Source: Ehretia macrophylla
Lineage: Eukaryota; Streptophyta; Magnoliopsida; Boraginales; Ehretiaceae
NCBI GenBank assembly: GCA_037974665.1
Contig: CM075780.1
Coordinates: forward strand, 54,291,594 to 54,355,593
Reading direction: 5' to 3'
Length of the DNA: 64,000 bases
The position numbers and the translations under genes were made by a program. The notes beneath the pieces were generated by a model, which saw only the letters and a list, made by a program, of their open reading frames with translations, did not search any database and was not told where the DNA came from. Within the stretch, counting starts at the first letter, position 1. Every line of letters starts with the position of its first letter. Shown here in pieces: positions 24,198 to 35,472 of the stretch.

Positions 24198-25705
24198 TCA
24201 AGCTTGGGGGGGAGCAGCGGAGCTCGAATCAGCAACATTGGCGCATGGGGCTTCAACTTGCACGTCATATCCCTCATTGTACAAGTCGTCCCTAACCTGT
24301 CTGTGCCCACGGTTGAGGGATCTATTAATCTCTTCTGCGGTGGCTCGGGTCTCCGCATCCAGGTTGGGGATCTCCCAGAATATGGTGGAAAGAGGCTCCA
24401 CGATGTCATTGAAGGAGGACTTGACATCACGATACAAGGTCTTGGCCAGCTTCTTAGAGCCAAGCTGGCCTCGGAAGTATCCCATGGCATAGTTATAATT
24501 AGCTATGTTACCAGAATACTCTGCCAAGAACTTGTCCACCTCCACTCCATCTTTGAAGGCTTGGACTGCCTTCTCACCATGGGGGCCAACTCAATCCACC
24601 AAGCTTTTGAGCTTCTCCTCAGTTGAAGCCTTGTTAGCACAGGCTTACTTCAACTCCTCGGAGGCTTTCTTCTCCTTCTCATCACCCTCAAACACAGAAG
24701 CTTGAAATTTTCTGTTCTTCTCATTTTCGAGCTCGAGCTTTGTCTTCAAGTGCGTGATCTCTTGCTTGTCCTCCTAAGATCTCTTCTTGGCCTCATGTCT
24801 AAGAATGGTGAGATTGGTCTTTGTTGTCTGATAGCGGCATCTCTACTCAAAGAAGAAGCTATGCATCTTCTCAAACACAACCAGCATTGCCAGTAGGTGG
24901 GACTCAGCCTGTTAGAGGAAAAATGTTAGTAAGATTTAGGTATACCCGACCTAAAAAATGACAGGAGGGGATTGGGAGCTTACCGTGGCGACGGTGGTTT
25001 GCATCTCATCCTTGACCTGGTTGTTAGGCCACTTACTGAGCCCGAGATCGCGTTTAGTCGGGCTGGTGGCAGCTACAACTTGGCTTGTGCTGCTAAGGAA
25101 AACGTCATGTACCTTCCCCCTAGCGTTGACCGAGGTCTTTGCCTTTTTCTTCGCAGGGGAAGACCCATCTCCCTAAGCCCTAGATGGCTTGTTGATGAGG
25201 ATCCCCTGGGTGCTCCTCTTTTTGATTGGCGATGACGCCCCTTTCTTCTTCTTCTCCAAGGCAGATAAATTCACCTCTTTGGTGGGGTCTTCTCGGTTTC
25301 TCGTCTTCTCATCAGCTATCTTTCTCGACCTGTGAGAGGCTTGGGAGACACTGGCCTCGGTGCCTGAGTCGGGCACAAGAGGCTCTTGGCCTCGGCTCGG
25401 GCAGTGGATTCGGCGCCCTTCCCTTGGGTCATGCTAAAAATGCGAGCAGCCCTCGATATACCTGGAAAAGAAAAATCCAGAGCTAGAACTATGTGAAAAA
25501 ATGAAAAGGGGGAAGAGCTCGGGGGCGCGGAGAGGTCGGGTCCAAGACTTAAACTGACCCTTCTTTGAAGGAGTCAAGTCTTCAAGTAGACCGGGGTAAG
25601 CCTTGTCCATTTCAAGTGGTCCTGACCCAAATAACTCTGAGTCCCAAATTCTCTTCCAGTCAAGGTGCCAATCTATATTAATCAGATTCTCGGGAGCGAT
25701 TGGGG
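24198..25705 (-). pseudogene. Antisense ORF of the Tat element with two apparent introns
   Basis: On the minus strand, opposite to gag-pol, coding-like sequence runs from 25,705 to a stop near 24,198. Exon 1 (to 25,559) reads IAPENLINIDWHLDWKRIWD, then ELFGSGPLEMDKAYPGLLED. A possible intron is 25,462-25,558 (acceptor TTTTCCAG, donor GTCAGT). Exon 2 is Ser/Lys-rich. A second, cleaner intron is 24,909-24,983 (GTAAGC...CTAACAG). Exon 3 is Lys/Glu-rich, probably coiled coil (LKTKLELENEKNRKF), and ends in VEVDKFLAEYSGNI, FRGQLGSKKLAKTLY and FNDIVEPLSTIFWEIPNL. Three in-frame stops break it. Antisense ORFs of unknown function are described in Tat elements; I cannot assign a role. Confidence 0.6.
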
Positions 25706-26819
25706 AAGATAATTTTTTTTAATTATTTTTAATTTTTTATTTAGTAGTAAATATTATTTTTATATTTTTATATTTAGTAGTAAATAGGTAGAGATGAAGG
25801 AAAAAAATATATGAATTATAAAAAGGCAAAAACGTCATTTAATAGCTTAAAAGAGACATGGAATGGGTAGTGTGAGGACTTTTCAATAATACATGAGACT
25901 TTCTTAGAGTTTTACGAACACAGGCGGTAGAGTGATACTTTCGCATATCACAGGGGGGTAACGTGATATTTACTTTAAATAGACATGCATTAAAGTTTTT
26001 TTTTAAGATGCCTAATAATACTTATAAATGGAAAATTATATTCTATAACTAGGCGATTCAGATTTTTGACATTATTTAAATACTTCTCTACATCTTCAAT
26101 TCGACTAATCAAAAGAGTTATGCCCATATTTAGAATTAAGCTAAAGATTCAAAAAAATTGGCACACAACTTTACCATATTCATAAGGGGTTGATATTTCA
26201 ATATACCCTGTTAAGGTACAAATTTGGAGCACGACCTGGGTTAAATCTGCATACAAAGATGAGTATGGGGTCTTCCTACATAAGTACTCCTATGCAGGCC
26301 ATGAATCAGGCATAACCGGGGCATATCTAAAAATGGATAAAATGGGAATTGAGCCTTGAATCGAGATTTATTCCACATCATACCCCATAACCACTTAGGA
26401 CTAATTGGGGCTAAAATATCATTATATCTACATATTAAAGTTGCCTTTTATATTTTATTCTATCTCATTTTATCTTTTACAGTGATTTCACAATTGGCCA
26501 CATGGTCATGAAAGACCGGCCTGTAACGTTATAATGAAATAAGTTATTTGGAAAAATTGAGAGATTTTACCTTCACAAGATTTATTAGGCGAAAATTTAT
26601 TGTTTATTAGAAATTGAAGGGTTGATTTGGAATTTACATAATCCTTTGAAAGGATAAGAAAGACACAAAACTTTATCGAGACAAAGTATGATTATAATGC
26701 TATCACTTTATTTTTTAAATTGTTTTCTTAATTAAAGGGACTCGGGACTCTATTTCAGAGAGTCCCTAAATTTGGAATATGACTCTCTAGATTAAAGAAA
26801 TCAAATTTGGTTCTATATT
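25706..26819. other. AT-rich spacer between the two retrotransposon blocks
   Basis: It starts with a direct repeat TTTAGTAGTAAATA (about 25,738 and 25,774). A stretch around 25,870-25,980 (GTGAGGACTTTTCAATAATACA, CACAGGGGGGTAACGTGATATT in part) looks like a dispersed-repeat remnant. No open frame or clear termini were found. Confidence 0.4.
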
Positions 26820-29800
26820 TGTAAAGCCCCTATTGCATTCATACATATATTTATATGAATTATATTAATTTAACGTGCACTTGTATCGTTTTAAGTGTAT
26901 TCACGAGTACTTATGTGCATTTGACTCATTTAACAAGTATTTGTGTTCATTTACGAGCATTTATGTATTTTAAATAACATAAGCAATAATTAAATTCTAT
27001 CAAATTATAATAGCAACTAATCTAGTTAGCTTACAACTAGAATGACAAACTAGTAATTATTAATTAGTTAGATAGGCAAGCTTGACTTTGAGGCTTATCA
27101 AAATATCCTACCTAATCATTTGACCAAAAAAAAAAAAACAAAAACATACTCACACATGCTAAAATCTGCAACACACACATACACACATGACTGAAACAAA
27201 AATAGAAGAAAGAAAGAAAAGAAGAAAAAGGAAGAAGAAGAAGAAATTAAGGAAGATAGGCTTGGATTTTGCTTGTTCTTGCTCCTTCTTGCTAAATCAA
27301 CACTTGTTCTTTCATCTAAACATCATCAAGGTGATGGGTTAAACCTTTTCTCAAAGTTTTTCAAATATTAGAGCATGAGATAGCATGATATTACTATGAA
27401 TATGCTTGAATGTTCTTGTGAAAGCTATTTCTGCACAGTAACAGTTGTAAGACTATTTGAGTAGGAAAATATTGTTGAAAATATCTGATTTTTGAGTATG
27501 TTATACTAGACTCATAGTGGAACAAAATTTTTGTTGGGAGTTAGTTGCGATTAAGTGGTTATGATACTCGTTTAAACCCATTTTTGTGAGGCTACAGTAA
27601 ATAAGCAAAGCTGAACTCATTTCTGCATACTGATATTTCATGTTTGATTTGTAGTAGCAAATGTTGTTGTTTTGATCTGATTTTTGGATAAATCGTGCAA
27701 AGCTCATAGAGGAACAAAGTTTGTGTTGAATGCTAGTTGAGATTAAGTATTTAAGGTGCTCTAATAAGTCCATTTCAAATAGGTTAATGTAGTTGTATCA
27801 ATCTGGACACTTTCCTGGACACTGATTTTGCATGTTCAATTTGAGGTAGAAAACGTTATTAGATTTGGCTAAAATCTTAGTATGTTGTACCTAAGCTGTG
27901 ATACCCTGAACCTGGCATATAATTAATAGTATTTAATTGCATTTAATTAGGTGTTATCTTAAATGCTAACATTGAACTATGTGCTTACTTTATTTAATTC
28001 ATTCATTTTTATCATTATTTTCATAATCTTTTAAAAATATTTAAAAAAATAGTTAAATTAATTATTTGAAATGAATACTAACTATTTTAATTATTTATAA
28101 TACTCGGTTTCATTTTTTTGTCTTTATTTACTTTGTTTTCAACTAAATGGAAAAGTAGCTCCGAGCCCAAAGTGAATTTTAAACTATGTTACTTTTCAAA
28201 AATTATATTTTTCTATTATTACTTATCATTTTTTTAGCAATCGTTCATCACTCGTTCATGTACAGCGCATCGGAAATGAGAGTTAGAGAATTGTTTTTAG
28301 GACTCAGTGAATAGTGTCATTTAATGTATTTTGAACTTAGCTTTGTATTAATTTTTGCTTAGTTTAGTTTAAATGATGCATAAACTAAATGTTGACCATT
28401 TTTATTGAGCTTTGACCTAGCCAATAGCTATTTACCTTTTTGCCCTTTTGTTGTCATCTTTTAAAAAGCCAAAACAAAGCCAAAAAACACAAAAAAAAAG
28501 GAAGATATGGCTCAAAGCCGACAGGAAGAAGGAATGAAAAAAAATCCAATTTTTGCCTCCGATCTTGTGTAGAATTGATCATGGAGCGTGGCTAGGTCAT
28601 CCTCGAGTCTTCATCTTCAATCATTGTGAGGGTTTTCACGTATTTACGCATTTTTATTGAATTATGATTTATGTTTCAAATTCTCAGATTCGTTATATTT
28701 TGCGTTTAAATGCTAGTTTTCATTTGTAATAGCCTTCTATAGGTTCATAGAGCATTGCTTGTTAGTTATTTAGAGATTTTTACGGCTAGATTTGCGTATT
28801 TAAATTGGAGAAGAACAATAAATAATCTTTTTTAATAGTAAAAACCTAGATTTTTGGATTTTCGATCCAAATTTCGATTTATTGCTTTAGGTAGGTGCCA
28901 TTAATGATAGAAAGATTAAATACGCAATAAAAATGAATTACTCTTTGGTAAAATTGAGAAAAGCTCATTGAAACGTAAAGGGGTCGTTTGACCAAGTGTT
29001 GACAGTGCTTGAATTGAGTTGGGGGTTTGGCTTGAGAGGACATGGAAGCACTTTTGGCGTTGTTGTGGCATTGATTGGGTGCCTGGTTAGCATAGCTGCA
29101 GTTCAAACGCGCTAGGTGGACTTTCGGGCTTCGGTTGGAAAAATGAGGTTTCGTGCCATTAAAACATGCCCTGTAGTGCCTAAGTGAGGGTAGTGAAGAC
29201 AGTTTCCTAATCCTGTAGCTCGTTTGCTCGTAATTGCATTTGGAAGTTAGAGATTGAATAGTATTATTTGTCATTTTTCTCGTTTGAACTGCTATTGCTT
29301 GTTTAATTGTTTTTCTTGTTGCTATTAATGATTATAATGCTTGAATGTCAATTATTGTTACTAATCTGCACTTTGGTACCCTCGCTCGTTTATCGTTGTG
29401 TTTATCGTATTGTATTGCATAGTGTCAGGTGCGTGAATGATGGGCCTCTTTGGGCAGTCTCGGGCTGCTAGAGTTAGGTTGCTCTAGCTCCGTGTCCTAT
29501 TCCCATTCTCGCTAGGGATGCCGCCTTGGGAGATTTGGGTCGTAGATGTGTCGGGGTACATCCGGAGTGCACCCAATTGAAGTTATAAGGTGGTTGCGCG
29601 CTTTTGTCATCGTTGTTAACATCAAGCTCGAGATTGATGTATTTCTTGAATCGAATTCGCTTGGTATATAGCTCGTGTGAGCGAACCGTAACCTTCAAAG
29701 TGTGGTATAGCTTTGGTTGGTTATATTAATGCTTTCCTTGACTGTTCCCTTATTGATTTAATGTTTACATTGATTGTTCTCTTTATTGATTATACTGCTC

Positions 29801-31919
29801 AACTGTCTCTATTTACATTGCATGATCTTCTTATTTATCCACCTCGATATATGTTCCGCCCTCACTGAGTATACGTGTGTTGTATACTCATTCCTCACCA
29901 CCACATTTCAGGAATGCCATATTAGCTGGAAAGTTCATAGTTACGTGATAGTTCGTGCTTGAAGAGTTGCCTTACGTGTTATGTGGCTGAGTTGTAGAAA
30001 GATGTAAAGATGTACATTGTCATGTATTGTATGTATTTATTGTTAAAAGGAATATAATTTAAGTTTAACTAGGTTGTTGGAGTAGTGTGATAAGCTAGTT
30101 TATGTATTCGGATAGTATAGTTTAATCTCAATGCATGAATGTAGTTGCTTAAAAGATAGGGATATGATAGTCTTGGAACCTAGGAATATATATATTTGTT
30201 GTGTTTAATTATTGAGAACCGAGGCTCTGATGGCCTTGAAGAGTTGTATATGGTTGGACACGGTACAGGTCCATTTATATTCTGTATGTAGGTTTTGTTT
30301 TGTCCTATAAACAGGGGAGACTCCGTCTGTTTTCCCTAAATTCTGTGCCCGGGTTTGGTATTGGGTTGTGATAGATTGGTTAATATAATTTCTGGTCTCG
30401 CGAGGGGCCGGGGCGTTACACAAGCCCTTGAGGAACAAACTTTGTTTTATGTGCAAGTTCTAAATTTGTCGTTAAGATGCATTTTTAGAGCCATTTTAGT
30501 AGGTTACTGATTCACGCGTAAGTGTAGGGCAGTTCTGCACAGTAAACTTCTAGAGGCCATAACTTGATGAATATAGCTCTGAATTAGGATCCGCTTGATG
30601 CTAAGCCCATCTACATTTAATGAACTACATTTTTGTGCAGTTTCAGATTTTCTAAAGGACATTAAGATTTTTATCCGAACTGAATAAGTCATGCTTGAAT
30701 TTAACTTGTAGTTGTACTTGAGATTCTAGTTGAAATGATCATTTTCTCGTGTTGCTTGCTTGCTCATGAGTTATATTGGTTGCATAATCTTGAGTTATTT
30801 TGCTAGGAAGTAGATGTTATGCTAAATAAAGTTAGTTTGAGTGTTGTTTGAAGTTATTTTGCATTGAATGTGTTGTTAGAACTTGTAATGATGTTAATGT
30901 GGTTAGTTTATATAAAGAGGTTGTGCACATCCTAAATATGGTCTAAGTGCTTGGTTACTTGCTTGGTTAGCTTGTTAAATGCATATAAAATATGAATGTA
31001 ATCGGGAATCAACCTACTTTGTTGATTTCTCTTATTTGTCGTTAATGCGTGAATGTTGATGCGTGATGCGACGTGTATGGTTGCAACCATTATATCAAAC
31101 ACGTTAGCGTTCATGTTGAACTAGGCAGCATAGGACTTGCCAAGCGATGACATGACTACCGATATTCTATTCCTAACCTGAATTTACAGAGTGTTTCATG
31201 AAGGTCTGGGTCGTAGGTTGATGTACATCCGGAGTACATCTGGTGCCTGGGTATGGTTCGTGATAGTGTTCGAGGAAAGACAACAACAGAACAAGCGTAT
31301 CCTTACTATTTGATAAATTACTTTACAATTCTCGCTTCATTTATATTTGTTACATATTGAAGTGCATGGCATGTTTTCAAAAGGTGTTTTCAAAGTTAAA
31401 AGGCTTTTCAAAACCTTCCCTTATTCCCCCCTCACTGAGTTCTTAGAAACTCACCCCCGTTTGCTATTATTTCAGGTGAACAAGATGTAGTTTACGTGGA
31501 ATGTGTGCCTCCAGATAACGTGGACAAGTACGAGGCTTCATTTGCTTGTTGGTGTTGCATATATGTTGTCTTGAAGCCATGAACTTTAATGTAAATATGT
31601 ACTAGATGTTATGGTTTACTTTCAAGTTAATAGTTAATGGACATTTGATGTATATTGCTAGCTTAATTAGTTTATTTTGAACTCATGTATCTTATAACTA
31701 TGTTGGAGTAGTTGTGACGGATAGCATAAACTTTTGTTGTATGTTAGAGGCCCATGGTTGTGGTTTTGGTTTGTTTGTGGTTGTATTTTGGTATTTGTGG
31801 TGTATATAAGTTGTCATACAGGTTACATTTGTGTTTTGGGCCATATTACCAATGTTACCATGCTGAATTTCCGTCACATCCTGACTTGGTGTTAGGACGG
31901 GTCAAGTTGGGGCATAACA
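26820..31919 (+). repeat. 5' LTR of the second LARD-like element (interrupted)
   Basis: Starts TGTAAAGCCCC and ends GGCATAACA. It is interrupted by the solo LTR 27,897-30,420. Landmarks: a GAA/AGAA-rich purine tract (about 27,200-27,260), the perfect palindrome ATGGTTGCAACCAT at 31,077-31,090, and the stem GATGTAC/GTACATC around loop ATCCGGA at 31,220-31,240. Confidence 0.9.
27897..30420 (+). repeat. Solo Tekay-type LTR nested in an LTR
   Basis: TGTGATACCC...GGGGCGTTACA, 2,524 bp, flanked by TAAGC (27,892-27,896) and CAAGC (30,421-30,425). The intact partner LTR has the empty site (TACCCAAGCACTT near 33,966), so the insertion is certain and the left T is a C-to-T change. The last 100 bp resemble the end of the LTRs at 12,541/17,397 (GAGACTCCGTCTG, GTTTTCCCTAAATT). 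The stem-loop is at 29,553-29,574, with one extra base in its 3' arm. With no internal region, it is a recombination remnant. Confidence 0.92.
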
Positions 31920-31924
31920 TTTAG

Positions 31925-31936
31925 TGGTATCAGAGC
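31925..31936 (+). other. Primer binding site, initiator Met tRNA
   Basis: TGGTATCAGAGC, five bases after the 5' LTR, exact. Confidence 0.92.
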
Positions 31937-32799
31937 TTAGATAGCTCATAAGCCGGGACAGGGTCCTCGGACTGTCGGGTAGAAGCCTTGAAGCGAACTC
32001 ACCTTGAAAGATTTGTGCATGCAATAAGTGAACCAAATGTGAACAATGTGTTTTATGTGATCAATGTATATTATGTGACAATGTGCTTTATGTGATCCAT
32101 GTGCATATGCGACTAACGTGCATTATGTGACAAGTGTTTGTTATGTAATATTTGTCTTTTGGGTGTATAGAATGTGCATTGCATAATAAGATAATGTTGC
32201 ATTAAAGTGTGCTATAATTGCATACATGTTGTAACTTGTGGAAAGCCTTTCATGGTGATCGGTGATCGGAGATTGGTGATTAGTGATCGATGATTGGTAT
32301 TCAGTGCTCGGTGCTCGGTATTCAGTGGTTGATGTTCCTATTCGGTCTTCTTATTTGGAACTCTTATCGGGTATTTTACTATGGTAGTCTTGCCCGGTAT
32401 TCTTATTTGGTATGCGAAAATCTCGTTCGGTATTCAGTATACTTATTTCCGAAATTCTTATTTGGGGAACTCATACGGTGTTCTTAATCGGTGTTTTTAT
32501 ACGGTATTTTTACCCAGGCATTCTTATTTGGGATTCTTAATTGGTATTCTTCTCTGATACTCTTATTTGGAGTTCTATTCGGTATTCTTCGACGGTATTC
32601 TTATCTGGGATTCTTATTTGGTATTTTCAATCGGTATTTTCAAGTTGTATTCTTATTCAAGATTCATATTTGGCATTCTTATTCGGTGTTCTTGCTTAGG
32701 ATTCTTATTCAGTGTTCTTGCCCGGTGACCTTGTTCAAAGATTTTGATTGGTATTCGGTATCCGACATATGGTATTTGGTATTGATATTCGGTATTCTA

Positions 32800-32871
32800 T
32801 CTTATATACTTGAGCCAGAGCCGTTGCAACTCAATGAAGATTTGTTTTATGAAGGAAAAATTGCGACGTAA
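32800..32871 (+). pseudogene. Remnant of a Tekay integrase C-terminus
   Basis: Just before the purine tract the frame reads YILEPEPLQLNEDLFYEGKI and stops. The Tekay copy in this window has HILEPEPLEIDESLAYVDKP at the matching place between integrase and chromodomain. The match is short but specific, and it sits at the right distance from the purine tract once the chromodomain is removed. It shows that this pol-less element derives from a Tekay-type ancestor by internal loss. Confidence 0.7.
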
Positions 32872-32878
32872 TTGTTTT

Positions 32879-32891
32879 AAAGGGGAGAGGA
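32879..32891 (+). other. Polypurine tract
   Basis: AAAGGGGAGAGGA directly before the 3' LTR start TGTGAAGCC. Confidence 0.85.
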
Positions 32892-35467
32892 TGTGAAGCC
32901 CCGCTTGCATTCATACATATATTTATATGAATTATATTTATTTAACGTGCACTTGCATCGTTTTACGTGCATTCACGAGTACTTATGTGCATTTGACTCG
33001 TTTAACGTGCATTTGTGTTCATTTACGAGCATTTGTTTGTTTTAAAGTATATAGGTAATAATTAAATTCTATCAAATTACAATAGCAACTAATCTAGTTA
33101 GCTTATAACTAGAATGACAAACTAGTAATTATTAATTAGTTAGATAGGCAAACTTGACTTTGAGGCTTATCAAAATATCCTACCTAAACATTTGACAAAA
33201 GAAACAAAACAAAAACACACTCACACTCACTAAAATCTGCAACACACACATACACACACGATTGAAACAAAAAGAGAAGAAAGAAAGAAAAGAAGAAAAA
33301 AGAAGAAGAAGAAAAAGAAGAAATTAAGGAAGATAGGCTTGGATTTTGCTTGTTCTTGCTCCTTCTTGCTAAATCAACTCTTGTTCTTTCATCTAAACAT
33401 TATCAAGGTGAGGGGTTAAACCTTTTCTCAAATTTTTTCAAAGATTAGAGCATGAGATTGCATGATATTACTATGAATATGCTTGAATGTTCTTGTGAAA
33501 GCTATTTTTGAGCAATAACAGTTGCAAGACTATTTGAGTAGGCAAATGTTGTTGAAAATATCTAATTTTTGAGTATGTTATACTAAACGCATAGTGGAAC
33601 AAAGTTTGTGTTGGGAGTTAGTTGCAATTAAGTGGTTATGATGCTCGTTTAAACCTATTTTTATGAGGCTACAGTAAATAAGCAAAGCTGAACTCATTTC
33701 TGTGTACTGATATTTCATGTTTGATTTGAGGTAGAAAATGTTGTTGCTTTGATCTGATTTTTGGATATGTTATGCAAAACTCATAGAGGAACAAAGTTTG
33801 TGTTGAATGCAAGTTGAGATTAAGTCGTTAAGATGCTCTAATAAGCCCATTTCAAAGAGGTTAATGTAGTTGTATCAATCTGGACACTTTTCTGCACACT
33901 GATTTTGCATGTTCGATTTGAGGTAGAAAACGTTGTTAGATTTGGCTAAAATCTTAGTATGTTGTACCCAAGCACTTAAAGAACAAACTTTGCTTTAGGT
34001 GCAAGTTCTAAATTTGTCGTTAAGATGCATTTTTATAGCCATTGCAGTAGGTTACTGATTCACGCGTAGGTGCAGGGCAATTCTACACAGTAAACTTCTA
34101 GAGGTCATAACTTGATGAATATAACTCCGAATTAGGATCTGTTTGTTGCTAAACCCATCTACATTTAATGAACTACATTTCTATGTAGTTTTAGAGTTTT
34201 TAAAGGACATTAAGGTTATTAACTGAACTGTATAAATCATGCTTGAATTTAACTTATAGTTGTACTTGAGATTCTAGTTGAAATGATCATTTTCTTGTGT
34301 TGCTTGCTTGCTCATGAGTTATATTGGTTGCATAATCTTGATTTATATTGCTAGAAATTAGATGTTATGCTAAATAAAGTTAGTTTGAGTGTTGTTTGAA
34401 GTTATTTTGCATTGAATGTGTTGTTAGAACTTGTAATGATGTTAATGCGGTTAGTTTATATAAAGAGGTTGTGTACATACTAAATATGGTCTAAGTGCTT
34501 GGTTACTTGCTTGGTTAGCTTGTTAAATGCATATAAAATATGAATGTAATCGGGAATCAACCTACTTTGTTGATTTCTCTTATTTGTCATTAATGCATGA
34601 ATGTTGATGCGTGATGCGATGTGTATGGTTGCAACCATTATACCAGACACGTTAGCGTTCATGTTGAACTGGGCGGCATAGGACTTGCCAGGCGATGACA
34701 TGACTACCGATGTTCTATTCTCTAACCCGAATGAACGGAGTGTTTCATGAGGGTCTAGGTCGTAGGTTGGTGTACATCCGGAGCACATCTGGTGCCTGGG
34801 TAGGGTTCGTGATAGTGCTCGGGGAGCGACAACAACAGAATGAGTGTATCCTTACTATGTGATAAATTACTTTACAATTCTCACTCCATTTATATTTGTT
34901 GCATATTGAAGTGCATGACATGTTTTCAAAAGGTGTTTCCAAAGTTAAAAGGCTTTTCAAAACCTTCCCTTATTCCCCCCTCACTGAGTTTGTGGAAACT
35001 CATTCCCGTTTGCTATCATTTCAGGTGAGCAAGATGTAGTTTACGTGGAATACGTGTCTCCAAATAACGTGGACAAGCTCGAGGCTTGATTTGTTTGTTA
35101 GTGTTGCATATGTGTTTTCTTGAAGCCATGAACTTTAATGTAAATATGTACTAGATGTTGTGGTTTACTTTCAAGTTAGTTAAAATGGACTTTTGATGTA
35201 TGTTGTTAGCTTAATTAGTTTGTTTTGAACTCATGTATCTTATAACTATGTTAGAGTGGTTGTGACGGATGACATAAACTTTTGTTGTATGTTGGTTGCC
35301 TATGGTTGTGGTTTTGGCTTAATTGTGGTTGTATGTTGGTACTTGTGGTGTATATGAGTTGTCGTGCAGGTTATATTTGTGTTTTGGGCCATATTACAAA
35401 TGTTACCATACCGAATTTTCGTTGCGTCCTGATTTGGTGTTAGGAGGGCTCGAGTTTGAGCGTGACA
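32892..35467 (+). repeat. 3' LTR of the second LARD-like element
   Basis: TGTGAAGCCCC...GCGTGACA, uninterrupted. It carries the purine-rich (GAA)n tract near 33,270-33,330, the palindrome ATGGTTGCAACCAT at 34,625-34,638, and a decayed stem-loop at 34,769-34,789 (loop ATCCGGA intact, one stem pair broken). Confidence 0.92.
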
Positions 35468-35472
35468 CTATT

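Larger units (their letters stand above)
10455..25705 (+). mobile_element. Tat-type Ty3 retrotransposon, truncated and split by a nested element
   Basis: Order on the + strand: gag remnant, protease, RT, [nested element 12,541-21,212], RNase H, second RNase H, integrase, tandem repeats, antisense ORF. The second RNase H and the antisense ORF behind integrase are features of the Tat lineage of plant Ty3 elements. Neither LTR is visible: the left side stops at the Tekay junction and the right side becomes unrelated AT-rich sequence near 25,705. The RT frame stops within TRFM at 12,540 and resumes as FMARLVDKC at 21,214. The duplicated target (GTTCA/CTTCA) proves the split is an insertion. All domains carry stops or frameshifts. 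Confidence 0.85.
31920..32891 (+). other. Pol-less internal region of tandem-like repeats
   Basis: Order: primer site (31,925), leader with GGGTCCTCGGACTGTCGGGT, a block of ATTATGTGACAA-like units (32,030-32,160), a block of GTGATCGG-like units (32,254-32,330), then about 450 bp of 15-20-bp units around GGTATTCTTATTTGG (32,330-32,800), and a short coding remnant before the purine tract. The long frame 32,491-32,871 is mainly repeat translation. The layout matches the interior at 16,361-17,396. Confidence 0.75.
26820..35467 (+). mobile_element. Second non-autonomous large-LTR element (LARD-like), with a solo LTR inside
   Basis: LTRs 26,820-31,919 (interrupted) and 32,892-35,467. The flanks are ATATT (26,815-26,819) and CTATT (35,468-35,472). 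The interior is 972 bp with a primer site at the left and a purine tract at the right, so it lies on the + strand. Without the solo LTR and its 5-bp duplication, the left LTR is 2,571 bp against 2,576 for the right. No gag or pol domain is present except a short integrase-tail remnant before the purine tract. It is related in plan to the element at 12,541 although the LTRs differ. Confidence 0.92.

Noticed and set aside
24162-25486. Several + strand frames of 60-154 codons
   Set aside because: They are shadows of the antisense ORF on the minus strand, which has the coherent protein and intron borders.
31925-31936. tRNA gene fragment (Met)
   Set aside because: Only the 12 bases of a primer binding site are present; no cloverleaf around it. 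The same holds at 17,381 and 7,967.
465-35472. Target duplications that look like 4 bp with a C always on the right (GCAGG/CCAGG, GTTCA/CTTCA, ATATT/CTATT, TAAGC/CAAGC)
   Set aside because: The LTRs at 38,055 and 52,955 have perfect 5-bp duplications, and for the LTR at 27,897 the partner LTR shows that C was the original base and the left T is a change. So 5 bp is the rule and the pattern is chance plus decay.
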